Shown here: in pieces, positions 48,694-60,424 of the stretch | Layout: the number at the start of each line of letters is the position of its first letter | Numbering within the stretch: the stretch's first letter is position 1 | Source of the DNA: Crossaster papposus | Lineage: Eukaryota; Echinodermata; Asteroidea; Velatida; Solasteridae | DNA length: 64,000 nt | Assembly (NCBI GenBank): GCA_037893245.1 | Contig: JBAIAA010000254.1 | Location: 434,001-498,000, forward strand | Reading direction: 5' to 3' | The notes under the pieces: generated by a model | The model's database searches: none | The model's input: only the letters and a program-made list of their open reading frames with translations | Told to the model about the DNA's origin: nothing | Translations under genes and position numbers: made by a program

Positions 48694-49879
48694 GTACGTT
48701 TGTGGTGGTTTTTGTTTGCATAATCTATCTGCTTGTGGAGAGAGCACATTCACTAAATCTTCATAAAAATAATGAGCATCAGCAGTATGTTGCGAATACT
48801 GATGGCGTAAAACTATGCTTCCTGGAGTAATCGCTAGTAAAGTGACTTATTTTGAAGTATCTGAAGATGATGTAAAATCTAGTCTGGTTCCCTGACCTGA
48901 CAAACGCCCTAACGTATAACTTGTAAATCAGGTATAGCCGCCAGTCACCGACAAAAATATATAATGACGTACTGCAGGCAACGCAGCTATTTTTAGACGC
49001 TGCAACATTTCAAGAGATTTTTCCCAAAAGGTACAACGTCTACACGCATTGGCGTTAAAAAAGATGATATATTAGGCATTTTGTCTGAAGGTGATTTTTT
49101 CCAATGCGAACTTCAACTTAATACAAAACTTCGGTAACCATTTTAATCGAAAACACTCGACCATCGCAAACGTTAACGATAATACCCGAACGTCATGGGA
49201 ATGTATTCGGAAAAAGATTCGAAAAAAGATTCGGACGTTTTCGGAAACTGGAGAAATTCTTCCGGTGTGGGTTACATGACATTGGCGGCTACCTGACCTA
49301 AGTTTCATCAGAAATCGTCAGAATGTTTTGTTCTGGCAAAGCAACCAGACTGTATCAAAAATCGTCAAAACAAACAAAATATCGTTCCGAAAAATCGAAG
49401 ACAAACTGATCTGAACGCGCAGTTTCCCACGAGTTTCAACTTGTGTAATCCCTCGGGGGAAAGTTTCGATGTTCCGCCCACACGCGAGCGGAATGATCCC
49501 TTCTGTAATAATGACAACAGGTTGTCACGATTATGTGGCGCTAATAAGAAAACGCCCCCAGATATATCCGAGTGTTATATTCAGGGTCTAAACAGTCACC
49601 TTGTGGAATTCTGACCTTTGAGTCTAGTGTTACGTCAGGACATTAGGCCACCAACCACTAGCCCTATAGAACGCAATTTATTTATTTTGTTAAATTACTT
49701 AATTTATTTATATCTCTTTGGTAATGAAACCAAGGATATACTCGAAAGCGCCCTGGGCGCCATATAGCGCGAAAGCCAGGAGGAACATGTAACTTGAAGA
49801 ATACAATGGGAAGAAAGTACAGATTTAGAGGTGTGAGAGAAAACCAAAGAAGATTATTCTAGGGGAACTTTGAATCGAG

Positions 49880-49970
49880 TAGGGAATAGGAACCCTATCC
49901 ACATGTGGATCAGGGCTGGAATCGAACCTGGGGCCACAGCTATAGAAAATGCTTTTCGCAAGACTGATGT
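49880..49970 (-). mobile_element. tRNA-like fragment beside MITE C
   Basis: The minus strand has ggttcgattccagccctgat (B-box) and ccacatgtggatagggttcc. MITE C lies immediately next to it, perhaps inserted in it. Confidence 0.45.
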
Positions 49971-49974
49971 TTAA

Positions 49975-50134
49975 CCAGTTCGCGCCGGGATTATTTTAAC
50001 ATCACCGAGCCGACGCGCGGGATTATTTTTAACGAAACTCGATCAGAGGCGGGTTCAGGCCGATGGTACCGAAAAGCACACCACACATTTCCGGCCTTGC
50101 TCGCTGTTTGTATACGTCATCCGGCGCGAACTGG
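49975..50134. mobile_element. Compact TTAA-flanked piggyBac-like MITE C
   Basis: 160 bp with perfect ends CCAGTTCGCGCCGG and CCGGCGCGAACTGG, flanked by TTAA at 49971-49974 and 50135-50138. No coding frame. The CC start and TTAA duplication are standard for piggyBac-type elements. It abuts a tRNA-like sequence on its left. Confidence 0.85.
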
Positions 50135-50847
50135 TTAAAAAGTAACGTTTATTTTCACAATAGGCCTTATATTCGTAATTTTAAACAACAAAAGATGATT
50201 TTTTTGGTGGAAATATTAAGATTTCTGTCGCAATACTTTTGTATAGTCACGCTACGGTTAGGTCATTGGTCTGATCAATTCTACCTCCATGGTCTAATAT
50301 ATACAGTCACAATTCTTGCAAGTATACAGCACTAAAAATATAAGTTCCATCTTTTATGACAGCGCACGCGGGCGTGGCGTATACGCGTAATGGTTGGTTT
50401 CCTGAGACGGCAGCCAAAGGAACTTCAATTTGTATTTGAGATTATAAAAAGAAATCGGACTCCTTTGATTGGACAGGCGACTGCCAAAGCCATTATGTGC
50501 CAACCGTGCTGTGGAGTCAAGGGGCCCGTCACGTCCGATCACGTCCGATCAGTCAATCCGTTCCGCTTGCATTATCTACCCGTCTGCATGTTGTTAGCCG
50601 CTAGGTCGTTTACCTTTTCATTATTATACTGTATACACAAGGAGAGGGTGAAAAGTAAATGCGAACAGAATGGCCTTGCGGAAATTGAAAACCTGGAACG
50701 ACTGAACAAACTCCCAAAGCATTCAGAATGAGTCGACAAAAGGTACAACTTTTGAATAGCTGAACATGGAAGACGATGTTTTGAAGATATAGAGTGTATT
50801 TGACAAAATCAACAGTCACTTAGGCTACAGACTCATGCATTTCACTA

Positions 50848-51318
50848 ATTGAAATGAGACTTTCTCCGTGAGCTCATTAGCATGAAATGTGCACCCACAA
50901 TGTTTTTTGAAAAAGAAGGCCGTTTGGTTTTAAAAATGGATTGTGTAAATATAGCCTATAGGATCAACTCCCTGGTTCTTGGGCTTCAATCGAAGAACAG
51001 ACTTGATAAAATTACGGTTGGAAAATTGGTCCTTATTGCCCGAGAACGTGGATGGATGCCATTTGTAAAAAATGGCTGCTTGCAGGCTCGGGAAGTATTA
51101 CATTTCGGGAAGGTGAGTTTCGTTTGGTGTGAATATTAAAAAATGTAATTGGCTTAACCCACCCAAAATTGAAAAGAAATGGAAAGATTAAGACCAAGAC
51201 AATAACTTGATTGTTGTTTGAGAAACCCCAGCGATGTCGGTTTGCCTGAAACTTGGCCCTGAACGTTTTTGATTTTACACTGTTTTTAATGGGGCTTGAA
51301 TTAGGCTAGTGCACCCCT
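50848..51318 (-). mobile_element. MITE D, copy 2 (inverted relative to 34287)
   Basis: Matches the reverse complement of the copy at 34287 over most of its length (for example agctcattagcatgaaatgt and gagaaaccccagcgatgtcgg). The end gctagtgcacccct is intact; the other end is decayed. Confidence 0.82.
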
Positions 51319-52102
51319 ATACCGGCGGCAGCCATTTTTGTTCTGCGGTGGCAACAGGCTCGCGCTTGTTGCGCTCAGGTAGTACGCACGCGTTCCGGGC
51401 TCCTTCGGAACGCGCGCGTCATCTTTAGGAACGCGTATGGCGTGCGCACAGCCAGTGGCGGTACCTCAAGGAAAATGGCTTCTAGTTTGGTTCCTTGAAT
51501 TAGTCTGTGTAGTTTTTACTTTGTTAAATTGACAGCAGTAAACCAATAAGCCAGTGGTTGAAGCCTGAATGGACATTTTATATAATTTCCCTACATCGTC
51601 TGCAGCTCTTTTATTTATTCCTACACTAATTTTTAATATTGGTGTCATGTGGCACGTAGGGCGTCAGATCACCCCCGCAGTAATAATGTTTTACAAGCCA
51701 GTTATGACATCACGGACTTGTATGTACAGCAATCCTCATCATAACTGACCGATGATTCACCGGTTGAAGTTCCCTTTCAACGCCCCGAGGGAATTCGGCG
51801 TACACCGGTGCGAAAACCGAGAACCCCCCAGCAGCCCGAGCAGTCAAGCCGGGTGGAGAGCTAGCTCGGTGCGCGAGACTCGATCTCTTCTTCTCCTTAC
51901 TTCTTTCCCCGGAGACGTAATTAGTACTCGATTCTCCGCACACACCGAGCCCTTTAGGCGGGTTGTTGGTTTCTATACCCCGTCTCGCCGCGCTCCGATC
52001 CCCGGTGGTGCTGGCTCGCGGTGTGTCGGTCTGTCATCGCGGGGATACCACTTCAATGACTCATCTGTCCAGATGATGAAAGTGTTTCCCCACATTTCGT
52101 TT

Positions 52103-52121
52103 AGAGAGAGAGAGAGAGAGA
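52103..52121 (+). repeat. AG microsatellite
   Basis: Nine to ten AG dinucleotides. Confidence 0.95.
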
Positions 52122-53198
52122 AAGCTAGACTTGCTTCCCAGTCTAGCCCTAACACGACAGGGAGTGTTATCTCTGGGCAGCATGACAAACTGTCGTATGT
52201 ATTTGCAGTAGAACTTGTGACATAACTTTGTGACTTGTCGACACAATAGCGTAGGCCTCCAGCAGTACACGCTAATGGTATCAATGTGTAATTGCTTTTG
52301 CCATACAATAATAATCCATCGATTTACTTGACTATACAGACGCATCAGATTTATTGTGCTATAAAGAATCGCAGCTTCGTAATAGTTTAAGTTCATCATG
52401 TTTGACTCAGATATAGTGAAATATGTTGATGCGCAGTTTATGCATTTTGTCTATGCTATTTATAAGCTTTAGCGGGTATGTCTCCTCATCATTTTCTCTG
52501 AGTATCCTAATACCACTTCACTAAAAATTGTCCGTTGTACTTCAATCAATCAATCAACATTATCAATACTGCCTTTATCAGTTATCGGTACCGTAACACC
52601 GTGGAATCAATAACGGGCGCGAGTTGACCTCTTGACCCGACACGCTGTCCAATGACCGGTCAACACCCTCGTCCACCAACTATTACTATTTATCACCATA
52701 CATAATGACCTCCAATTAACTTCTTTTATTTATCGCGCTCTACACCACATACAGTCAGAGGTCAGATCTTACGCGTCACCGATAACACGAAACCCGTGCA
52801 CTTTCTGTGCCTCATTGTACTCTATGTCATTTACCTATAATTACTGGGTCAAACAAACCAAAAATTGTGGCTTTTTTTAATCGGTCAACGAGTATTTCTC
52901 CTGTTCTAAAGTTTGCTGTTTGGGTTTGACCGGATTACTCATAGAGGTATGCCAGGTGGTACTGTGGTGTCGATTGTCGGGACAATTACCCCTCTTTTTA
53001 TCCCCTTTTGTGATGGGGAACACCCCAGTGAAAACCCGGGGCAATATAAGTGCCGGCTTCGGTTACAATTAATCATCGTCAAGCTCAGCCCCGTAAATCA
53101 GTCGTTAAGCCGCAGCCCCAGATAATAATGTCAGGTGTGCTAGTTTTTAGAAAGAGGTTGGGGTGTTGCTGGAGGGAGGGCCTAGGGGGGGAGGGGGT

Positions 53199-53220
53199 GG
53201 GGGGGGGGGGGGGGGGGGGG
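53199..53220 (+). repeat. G tract at the edge of a LINE-like fragment
   Basis: 22 G immediately before the open frame of the LINE-like fragment; preceded by other G-rich sequence. Confidence 0.95.
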
Positions 53221-53221
53221 T

Positions 53222-53655
53222 CGATCAAAATATTGATGCTATTACTAGGAAGGCGTCGTTGGATAGGCGTAAAGTGATTAGCAAATCTAGTTTGTCGAAT
53301 TTGTGTTTGAGCAATCTCAAATTTAAAAATATGCTCCCCCCTCCTAAATTGAATAACACAACTACCAGAATACTCAGAAACAGTTCCACGTCTACGCTTG
53401 TTGTACCCAAGTGCAAAACTGATAGATACATGAAGTCCACAATTCCTGTTTTAGCTAAACTTTTGTAATTCTTAATTGTTTACAATATAGGTGCAAGTGA
53501 GTACTTTGTGTAATTTTATACTTCCATTCTTTTTAACTGCTATGTAACAATTTTTAATTCTTGTAAAGTGTAAACGTGGTCACTTCAGCTACTCTTCTGT
53601 GGCTGCCTACCTCGTGTTTTAATACGAATAAACCAGAATAATAATAATAATAAAA
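53222..53655 (+). pseudogene. Possible 5'-truncated LINE 3' end
   Basis: An open frame runs from the G tract to a stop at 53466-53468 and ends LVVPKCKTDRYMKSTIPVLAKLL. This resembles the C-terminus of non-LTR retrotransposon ORF2 proteins (RxxRYxxSxIPxxIxLL). An AT-rich untranslated stretch and an (AAT)n tail at 53636-53653 follow, as in CR1/L2-type elements. Reverse transcriptase is absent. An alternative is a chance frame. Confidence 0.4.
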
Positions 53656-53904
53656 CGGTAATGTTCTTTTGGTTTGCGCGTGTAGGCCTACATGTATGTA
53701 GTTTGATTTGAATTGTATTCCGGATTTTTCGAAATTTTTGAGGGAATTTAACACCGTACCAAGTTTACTTTGCACGGGCCAGTGCCATGCTTTTCACATC
53801 CACGTCACTCTGCCATTTATAATGCGGTGAGTTTTGTCTGTCTGTCGTGTCTCTATATGAGCTCATTTGAAATCGTTCGACGGGTTTGCTGAGTTTGAAG
53901 CAAT

Positions 53905-54251
53905 TAGAATCCACCATTTGCAGATATTACAAATGTTTACTACCGAATTAGTAAGAATATCTTACTTATTTGAAAGTAAATCATGATTCTAGGCATCCAG
54001 CAAAAATATTGCGCTAAATATTCGGTAATAATTGTTTTTCAAATCACGATCGCCGGACGGCGAAAGAAAACAAAACGAGCAAGAAAAACTGCCCGACGCC
54101 GGTTAAAAACAAACGCCGTTTTTCTTGCCTTTTTCTCGGCATCTATAATTTTTAAACTTCAGATTCGACAGTTACTATTTACTATAAAAAACAACCCCCA
54201 AATCCACCCATTTCTGATAATTCAAGCAATTACCAATGGCGTACCTTACCT
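53905..54251 (-). mobile_element. MITE family A, copy 9
   Basis: The left part reads tagaatccaccatttgcaga; the right end CCAATGGCGTACCTTACCT is followed by TTAA. The ctgcccgacgccggttaaaa segment is well preserved. Confidence 0.85.
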
Positions 54252-54762
54252 TTAAAGAGTTTCCCTTTCGGTACCATAATTGGGTTTAGTTTAGTTTTAT
54301 TCGGAGACGATTTTGTTTAAATGTTCGATGACTTTAACTAACTGCAGCTAACTATGGATTTCCTGAGTTGTAAGTTTGTTACTTGTCATGCTTTTATTTA
54401 ACCTTATTCCCTGTTTGCATGCAACATATTCTGTGTAGCACCATCAACAACACTATATCAATCACTACAATGGTACTGGTAAACAAACTGGTAGTTGGCC
54501 TAATTTTGAATCCCATTCCGTTGATCATTTACGCAGCTGCGCTTTTCAACAAACTAGTTTTTCATGTTTCTTTTTTTTCTCCTCCTCCCACTAAAGGTGG
54601 ATTCGTCTGTCATGACGGATATATATAATCCGGTGCACTCGATCGGTAGCCGGTGGCGATATAAACCGGTTTACCTGTACTTGTAGCTGGTTTTCCCGCC
54701 GAACCAATGCACCGCATATACAAGGTATTCCTCACGGCTGTACAACGGGGGAAATCTAATTT

Positions 54763-54777
54763 AGCGCCCTCTTGTGG
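54763..54777 (-). promoter_or_regulatory. CTCF-like motif
   Basis: The minus strand CCACAAGAGGGCGCT matches the CTCF core at 14 of 15 positions. Confidence 0.35.
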
Positions 54778-55923
54778 TTACTAATTGCCAGTCAAACGAA
54801 AGCGCACCACAGCGCATGCGCGGTAGACAAAAACGCTGTGTCATAAACATGGCCGCTCGTTCGTGCTTCGGTTTGTACGACGAAAAAAAGTTCAAGATTT
54901 TACCAAATTGCAACGTATTTAGACGATATTTTACCTTGTTTTTCTATGAATTATGATTAGCATGCATGTAACCATGATGTAACCCAATTAGGCCTACACA
55001 TTTATGTTGGAAATGGTCAGTCAACGTTAGCGATAATTCACCGGTTGTGCAAAACGCTAGTCGCTAGTGTCCTGACGTTGCCCAGGCTTCGCACCAACAC
55101 CTCACAAACAACGTACCAGTTACATGCTTTCTTTTTTACTTTTAACCACAAAGACTTTAAATATAGGGACTAGGGATATTAATCTCCATTTATTCTGATC
55201 TAACTTTATGTTAGTTGACCGTTTTCTTAATAAAATCCGGGAATTTGTGTGGGGATTATTCAACAAATTATCCAGCATGACCGGCAACGTAAATCTACTC
55301 ACACATTCCGAGAAAAAACGTCAATATACGAAGCACAAAATACCACATTTTGATAAATCGCCGATGAAATAGAATGTCTCTTTCTCGCTAGTTAACCTCA
55401 ATAGTATAACCATGCCACCTATAAGTTTAGTTTTCGGATATTGGTTTGTTAAAACGTTAATTTCGGTACTTCTTTATGGAATAGAAAAACACCGGACGAA
55501 CTTTTTTTTTTTGGTTGACCAACTCGCCCCACATATGATTAGCTATGAAAACTACATAGCAACCGATTACATATGCCATCCAGACCGTACTATTATTATA
55601 GCAGGGGTGTTTCCGATGCGTGAATTAAAGAGAAATTACTGTTAGTTGACCTGGTTTCCTAGATAAAGTACATTTTGAAAAACATTTGATTGATGACGTC
55701 ACTGCCATGTAGTTGTTAATAACAAGAGGTATTTTGGCGTCGTTGTATTTTTGTATTTTTATTATTTTGATTATTGGTGCAGCTAGTACCCCCTTTATCA
55801 TAATAGAACAGTCCAAAAGGCAAGGCCATATGCGAGATACACGTTGAGGCCGTTTTTTTCGGCGGACAATGATCTCATGAATATTCATATAGTGCATAAG
55901 CCAAAAAGGATCGGCGAATGGAC

Positions 55924-55938
55924 AGCGCCCTCTTGTGA
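55924..55938 (-). promoter_or_regulatory. Weaker CTCF-like motif
   Basis: The minus strand TCACAAGAGGGCGCT matches the CTCF core at 13 of 15 positions. It has nearly the same sequence as the site 1.16 kb upstream, which could also mean both derive from a repeat. Confidence 0.25.
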
Positions 55939-56019
55939 TTTTTAATAGACAATAGATTTCCGGTTTTGAGCGATCTGAACGGCCGTGTCCTATACGTCCC
56001 ATTAATGTTGTGCAAAACT

Positions 56020-56560
56020 GACCCGAAACCGACCCGACCCGAAATGACCCGAAATCGACTTCGGGTCGAATCGGGTCGGTTTTTACTCTCATTTCGGTCA
56101 GGTAGCTCGGTTTCGGTTTTGCGTTTGTGATTTTCGAGTCTGGTCGGGTCGGATCGGTTAAGCTATGTTGTGAAAAATAAATAAGAAAATAAACAGAAAA
56201 TCAACAGAAAAAAATATCAAACGGGAAATTATAGGTTATAGCCAAATTAACTTGTTAGTAGCAGCACAAAAAAAAACCAGTTTACCGGAAACGCCGGCAC
56301 AAACAATTGATACATTGTAATTTGTTACATACCACGGGGTGGTAATACAGTTAACAGGTGGGTTTTGCTTGATCGATCGATATTCATGTGTATAATCAGG
56401 CACAAAACGGACACGATTTTCGTTAAATTTATGATGAATTGCCCGAGCCAGACATTCGGGTTTTGGGTGGGTTTGTTTTCGTTTTTGTCGGTTCGGGTCG
56501 GGTTGGAAAGTTCAGATCGGTTTCGGGCTCGGTTTGGCCTAGTCAACCCAAGCCGATGCG
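56020..56560. repeat. Low-complexity GACCCGA/TCGGGTC region
   Basis: Left part: gacccgaaaccgacccgaccc and related words. It then flips to tcgggtcgaatcgggtcggt. A further ggttcgggtcgggttgg patch lies near 56500. The strand switch gives inverted-repeat potential. No gene. Confidence 0.7.
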
Positions 56561-57150
56561 CATCATTACATCCCATGGTTTTAGAAGTTGTTGACCAACT
56601 ATTAAGTTTCAAAGTGATATCGCTGCATCACATTGCTGTGTATAGGTCGGTCTTCCAAATTCGTGGTGTGTTTTTAAGCAATTCCATTCGCGTGGGCCCG
56701 CTATAGTAGGGTTAATTCTTCCACGTAGTTGGTTCGCGTTGTCCTGTTCTGTATGCTCCCGGCACCACAAACCCTTGTCCGAGGAGCTAGTATGAGATAC
56801 ACGAGAGTCCAAGAATGATAAACCAAGATGAAGTGCCTTGTATGTTCCGCTGCATGCACCGTAACCCAGCCTCGGATGTACAGCTTTGCAGGTGTTACTT
56901 TTCCAACTTCGCTCCCCAGACTCCAGGGTAAACACCAGCCCAGCCCAATATACATAAATGGGGCCAATAATCCACCCAATGAATCTTTCTGCGGATGAAA
57001 ACAAAAAGTTCACGCCACCTTGCTTGGCGGGTTCCACAAACATTGGAATTCCTGACCTCTGCCTCGGCCGCCGCGCGACTCGACAGGCTTGTTGTCAGCG
57101 CCCTGTCTCCACCTCTCGGCTATTTTGTCAGGCGTCGTGTAATACGGGCC

Positions 57151-57164
57151 GTCGCCATGGCGAC
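57151..57164. promoter_or_regulatory. Perfect palindrome resembling an RFX X-box
   Basis: GTCGCCATGGCGAC is a perfect 14-bp palindrome close to the RFX consensus GTTGCCATGGCAAC. It sits in a CpG-rich patch (57060-57200) that could be promoter-like, but no transcript start is evident. Confidence 0.25.
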
Positions 57165-57301
57165 CTAATCCAAGATGTCGACCGCCGTTCAGGCTGGAAC
57201 GCGCGAATTTATCGAATAGGCCCTGACATCATACCTGCAAAGTTGGAAGGCTCTGATTCATGCGTGTAACACGCAATTCGTCTTCTTCTTTTTTGAGACC
57301 T

Positions 57302-57549
57302 GGGCCCAATTTCATTGAGCTGCTAATCACAACAATTTGCTTGGCATGGACATTCTTCCTTGCCAAAAACAGAGTTACAAACCAAATCTTCAGGTGGCGT
57401 GTATTGTTTGTGACTGGTATTCAGATGGTTTTCGCTTTTTTGTATAAAAACAACAACACATGGAGTTTTGGCTGGTAACATGTTTTTACTGAGAAAGACT
57501 TTTTGTACAAAGCAAATTTTGTGTGCTCAGCAGCTCCATGAAATTAGCC
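57302..57549. mobile_element. MITE F, copy 1 (CCAATTTCATnGAGCTGCT ends)
   Basis: Left end GGGCCCAATTTCATTGAGCT; right end cagcagctccatgaaattag, its complement. About 248 bp, non-coding. Two more copies occur at 59177 and 61525. Confidence 0.75.
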
Positions 57550-59176
57550 TCGAATCTTATCCAGGATGTGTTAAACTAAATCGGTGAATAGTTGCTGTTG
57601 TTTTTAAAGCCGTATTCGCATTCGATCGATCCATTGATCTTCATTAAATATATGAGATCAATGGATTGATCATGGACGCCATCGTCGACACTAGTACAAC
57701 TACTCCACGCTCTTTTCCGATTTTGTTCTTTTTGCGGAACCACATGAAGGTGATCACGATGCGATGTGCATGCATCAGCGCGCGCACGTACGTAAACAAT
57801 GCAAAGAGCGCATGCGCGGTGTCTTGTGTAGCATGAAATCGCACTAGGGGGCCGGATGTACGTTTTCTTGAGCCGCTTTTACCCACTCGCGCTTTTCGCA
57901 CTGGACTTTATCGTCAAGGTAAAAGTTACCTGGGAAGTTTTCCCGGGCATCAGTTGGCCGGTAAAAGTAACCACTGGACTCGGGAAAAGTAACTGCTGTC
58001 CGCACTGGACTTAAAATGGGAAAAGTACCCATCGTCTCGGTAAGTTAACAAAAAAAAAAGGTCAAGTGCGAAGGAATGATTACAGAAGTAAGTATTATGC
58101 AGCTTGCTTATTTGTAATAAAGATGAGGCTCTGAAAAAAGTTGTCTTCATTTTGAGATGGTGTGGATTCAGCTGTTGTTTCTCATAATTATAACTAGATT
58201 TGGGCACCTAACTTCAGCTTCGGCAGTTTATTTAGTCGGGTCAAATGGGAAGGAGTGCAACTTTTCCCCATTTTTTTTTGGGTGGTAACCTGGCCGTTAT
58301 GCTCAGGTGAAACTGATCCTGCGAAAGTACACGCGGGGCCCGTTAGCTCCTAGCGGGGCGTCACATCATTAATACGCCGTCTTGAGGGCGACACGTCCCG
58401 TCCACTTACCCCGAGCCCCCGCCGCTTTGAAACGTAACAGCCGAGGTATTATTTTCGTGCATTTCTCCCAAAAGAAAAAGGTGTTCCTCAATTGCTCATC
58501 TAGATGAGTTCTTGATGTAAAAACTATGAACGCCGATAACGTCAGCATCCCTATAGGTTTCATGTGTTAGGTGACCAAGTTGGCAGACTTTTTCCAAATC
58601 GTTCAATTTCGCTGCCTTAGTTTTTGTTCCCGCATAACAAACACAACTCGGTTCCGGTTGACCGTTTTTCATCACTCAAGTGGTTAGAAAAGGTTAGAAA
58701 AGTGTTATAAAACTAAAGAGACTGGCGGAGTGTGTATGTGTGGTCCCCCAATATTTCTTCCAAACGAATGAATTACGATTGTTAATCAACCCTCGTCTTG
58801 ACAGGGGTTGCATTTCGGTCGAGGGGTCGACAGGCAAAATGATTTCGTCTGACATTTTGATTGACGTGCGGTATTTGGCTTGGCGAGTAATTTATTATGG
58901 CGTCCACAAAAGCTACATGTATACGATGCACTCTTCGGAGTAGGCCTCCTGGAGGTCGATACTATTTTTTTATTAGTTCGTTGTATAAGCTTGCAAAAGC
59001 CACAACCAACTCGTTTGTTTTATGACTTTGGACCTGTTTAGAGTCAGGGTACTAGACCGCAGAAACATGAATCACCCCACATTCTGTCTGTCTTTCTGTT
59101 TTCGTTTCGTTTAAGAAGAGATTTCAAAAGACCTAGCTCATCCCCTCGCCCTCTCTCGGCTCATTCGGAAGCGAAC

Positions 59177-59398
59177 GGGCCAATTTCATAGAGCTGCTTA
59201 AGCACAAAATGTTGCTTAAGTACAAAACCACCTTGCTTGGTAAATCAGGTAAGGAGCAAAAATTCAATGCAGTTGTTATGCTAAGCTAACAACAGCCAAG
59301 TACCAATCACAAACAATATACATGTCATGGGGTTATCGCTGGTACGCTGGTTTTACTAAGTATTTTTTTATGCTTGAGCAGCTCTATGAAATTGACCC
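59177..59398. mobile_element. MITE F, copy 2
   Basis: Ends GGGCCAATTTCATAGAGCTG and (complement) GGGTCAATTTCATAGAGCTG. About 222 bp; repeated gcttaag/gcttggt motifs lie inside. This is the cleanest copy of the family here. Confidence 0.82.
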
Positions 59399-59554
59399 AT
59401 GGTTCGACTAACTAAGATGGTTGGACTATTATTAACCCTAATATTATGTCCGTGGCATTCAGAGGACTTATGAGGCGTCGAACTTCAGATGAGGCGTCGG
59501 ACTTCAGATGTGGCGTCGGAGCTATGACGTCAAAGCGAACTCTATTTGAGCCAC

Positions 59555-59855
59555 GGGGCCCTCGCTAGTCTTGGTTGCAAGACGTCCTAATCGTGGTATC
59601 GTAACCCTCTAATGTACGCCGCAGTAGACCACGCCATGACCTTCGAATAGGACGTCTTGGCTAATTGACATCATCGCTCGGAAAATTCAAAGCAGAATTG
59701 TGTCGCATTTACATGTGACGTTGCGTGCATAATTACGTGATGTAACAGAAACTTGACCAAGAAGTCTACAGCGTACGTTGGAAGACGCCCGCATCGGCGG
59801 CCTACCCGCGCTGCCCAACTGGATCGGGACGTCTTGCAACTAAGACTAGGCCCTT
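59555..59855. mobile_element. Inverted-repeat element G
   Basis: Left arm CTAGTCTTGGTTGCAAGACG and right arm (complement) CTAGTCTTAGTTGCAAGACG, about 30 bp, both with GGGCC just outside. A short aggacgtcttgg copy lies within. About 300 bp; the interior is unrelated to other families here. Confidence 0.75.
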
Positions 59856-60069
59856 GTGAGTTATAATGGTTCTATGTCAGGTATCTTTGAATCGCCGACG
59901 TTGGATGACTGATGGGGCCAGGAAAGCGACCCTGCAGGGCCGGGGCAGGTTTCACTTTGAATTTCCTTCTTGGGCGTACGCTAATTCAAAGAATAATCGA
60001 TCAATGACATGAAACGTACGAATGTTGCGTTTGTCATAAGTTTGCACAACAGTCGGGCCATCTACGATG

Positions 60070-60190
60070 TGCCCACGAAAGCGAATGCAAAGCGAAGTTC
60101 ATGGCGTAAACATTTGAAGTTTCATTGTGACGTTATCCGTTGCCTTAACGAAGGCGCTTCGCAATGACATTCGCAATGAACCGGTCTTAA
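60070..60190 (-). mobile_element. MITE E, copy 2 (diverged)
   Basis: The reverse complement shares gaccggttcattgcgaatg, attgcgaagcg, cgttaaggcaacgga and acgtcacaatgaaact with the element at 4347-4476. The outer ends are decayed. Confidence 0.65.
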
Positions 60191-60424
60191 TAGGGCCTAT
60201 ACAACCACACATCATTTTCACGGGTCGCTGACTCTGCAACATGAATACGTTTCACCTCCTCTTGAGCTCTAGGTGTTCGACGTGCAAACACTATAGGCAC
60301 CAGACCGTACCTGCGTTCAGTGGCGTACATGTGCACGTGCCAAGGCGGTAAAGCAAATTGATGACCGCTGTGACTGAGTGCATCTCCGGATCACATCTGG
60401 TTCCGAGTGACGTTTACATGCACC

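Noticed and set aside
49381..49440. gatctgaacgcg as the start of a kinase exon 4 (DLNA)
   Set aside because: No acceptor before it, the sequence after it is not kinase-like, and the Lys after Leu is missing.
50882..51139. 85-codon frame in MITE D as a transposon protein
   Set aside because: The other copy (34287-34783) shares only the first residues in frame and then shifts, so there is no coding conservation.
51752..52225. GC-rich 157-codon frame as an exon or rRNA fragment
   Set aside because: No domain and no rRNA core motif that I can recognise; it contains an AG microsatellite.
57844..58032. Exon ending at gtctcg-GTAAGT (58040)
   Set aside because: The donor looks good, but the preceding + strand frame is only a few codons from ATG, and the area is made of repeated gcactggact/gggaaaagta words.
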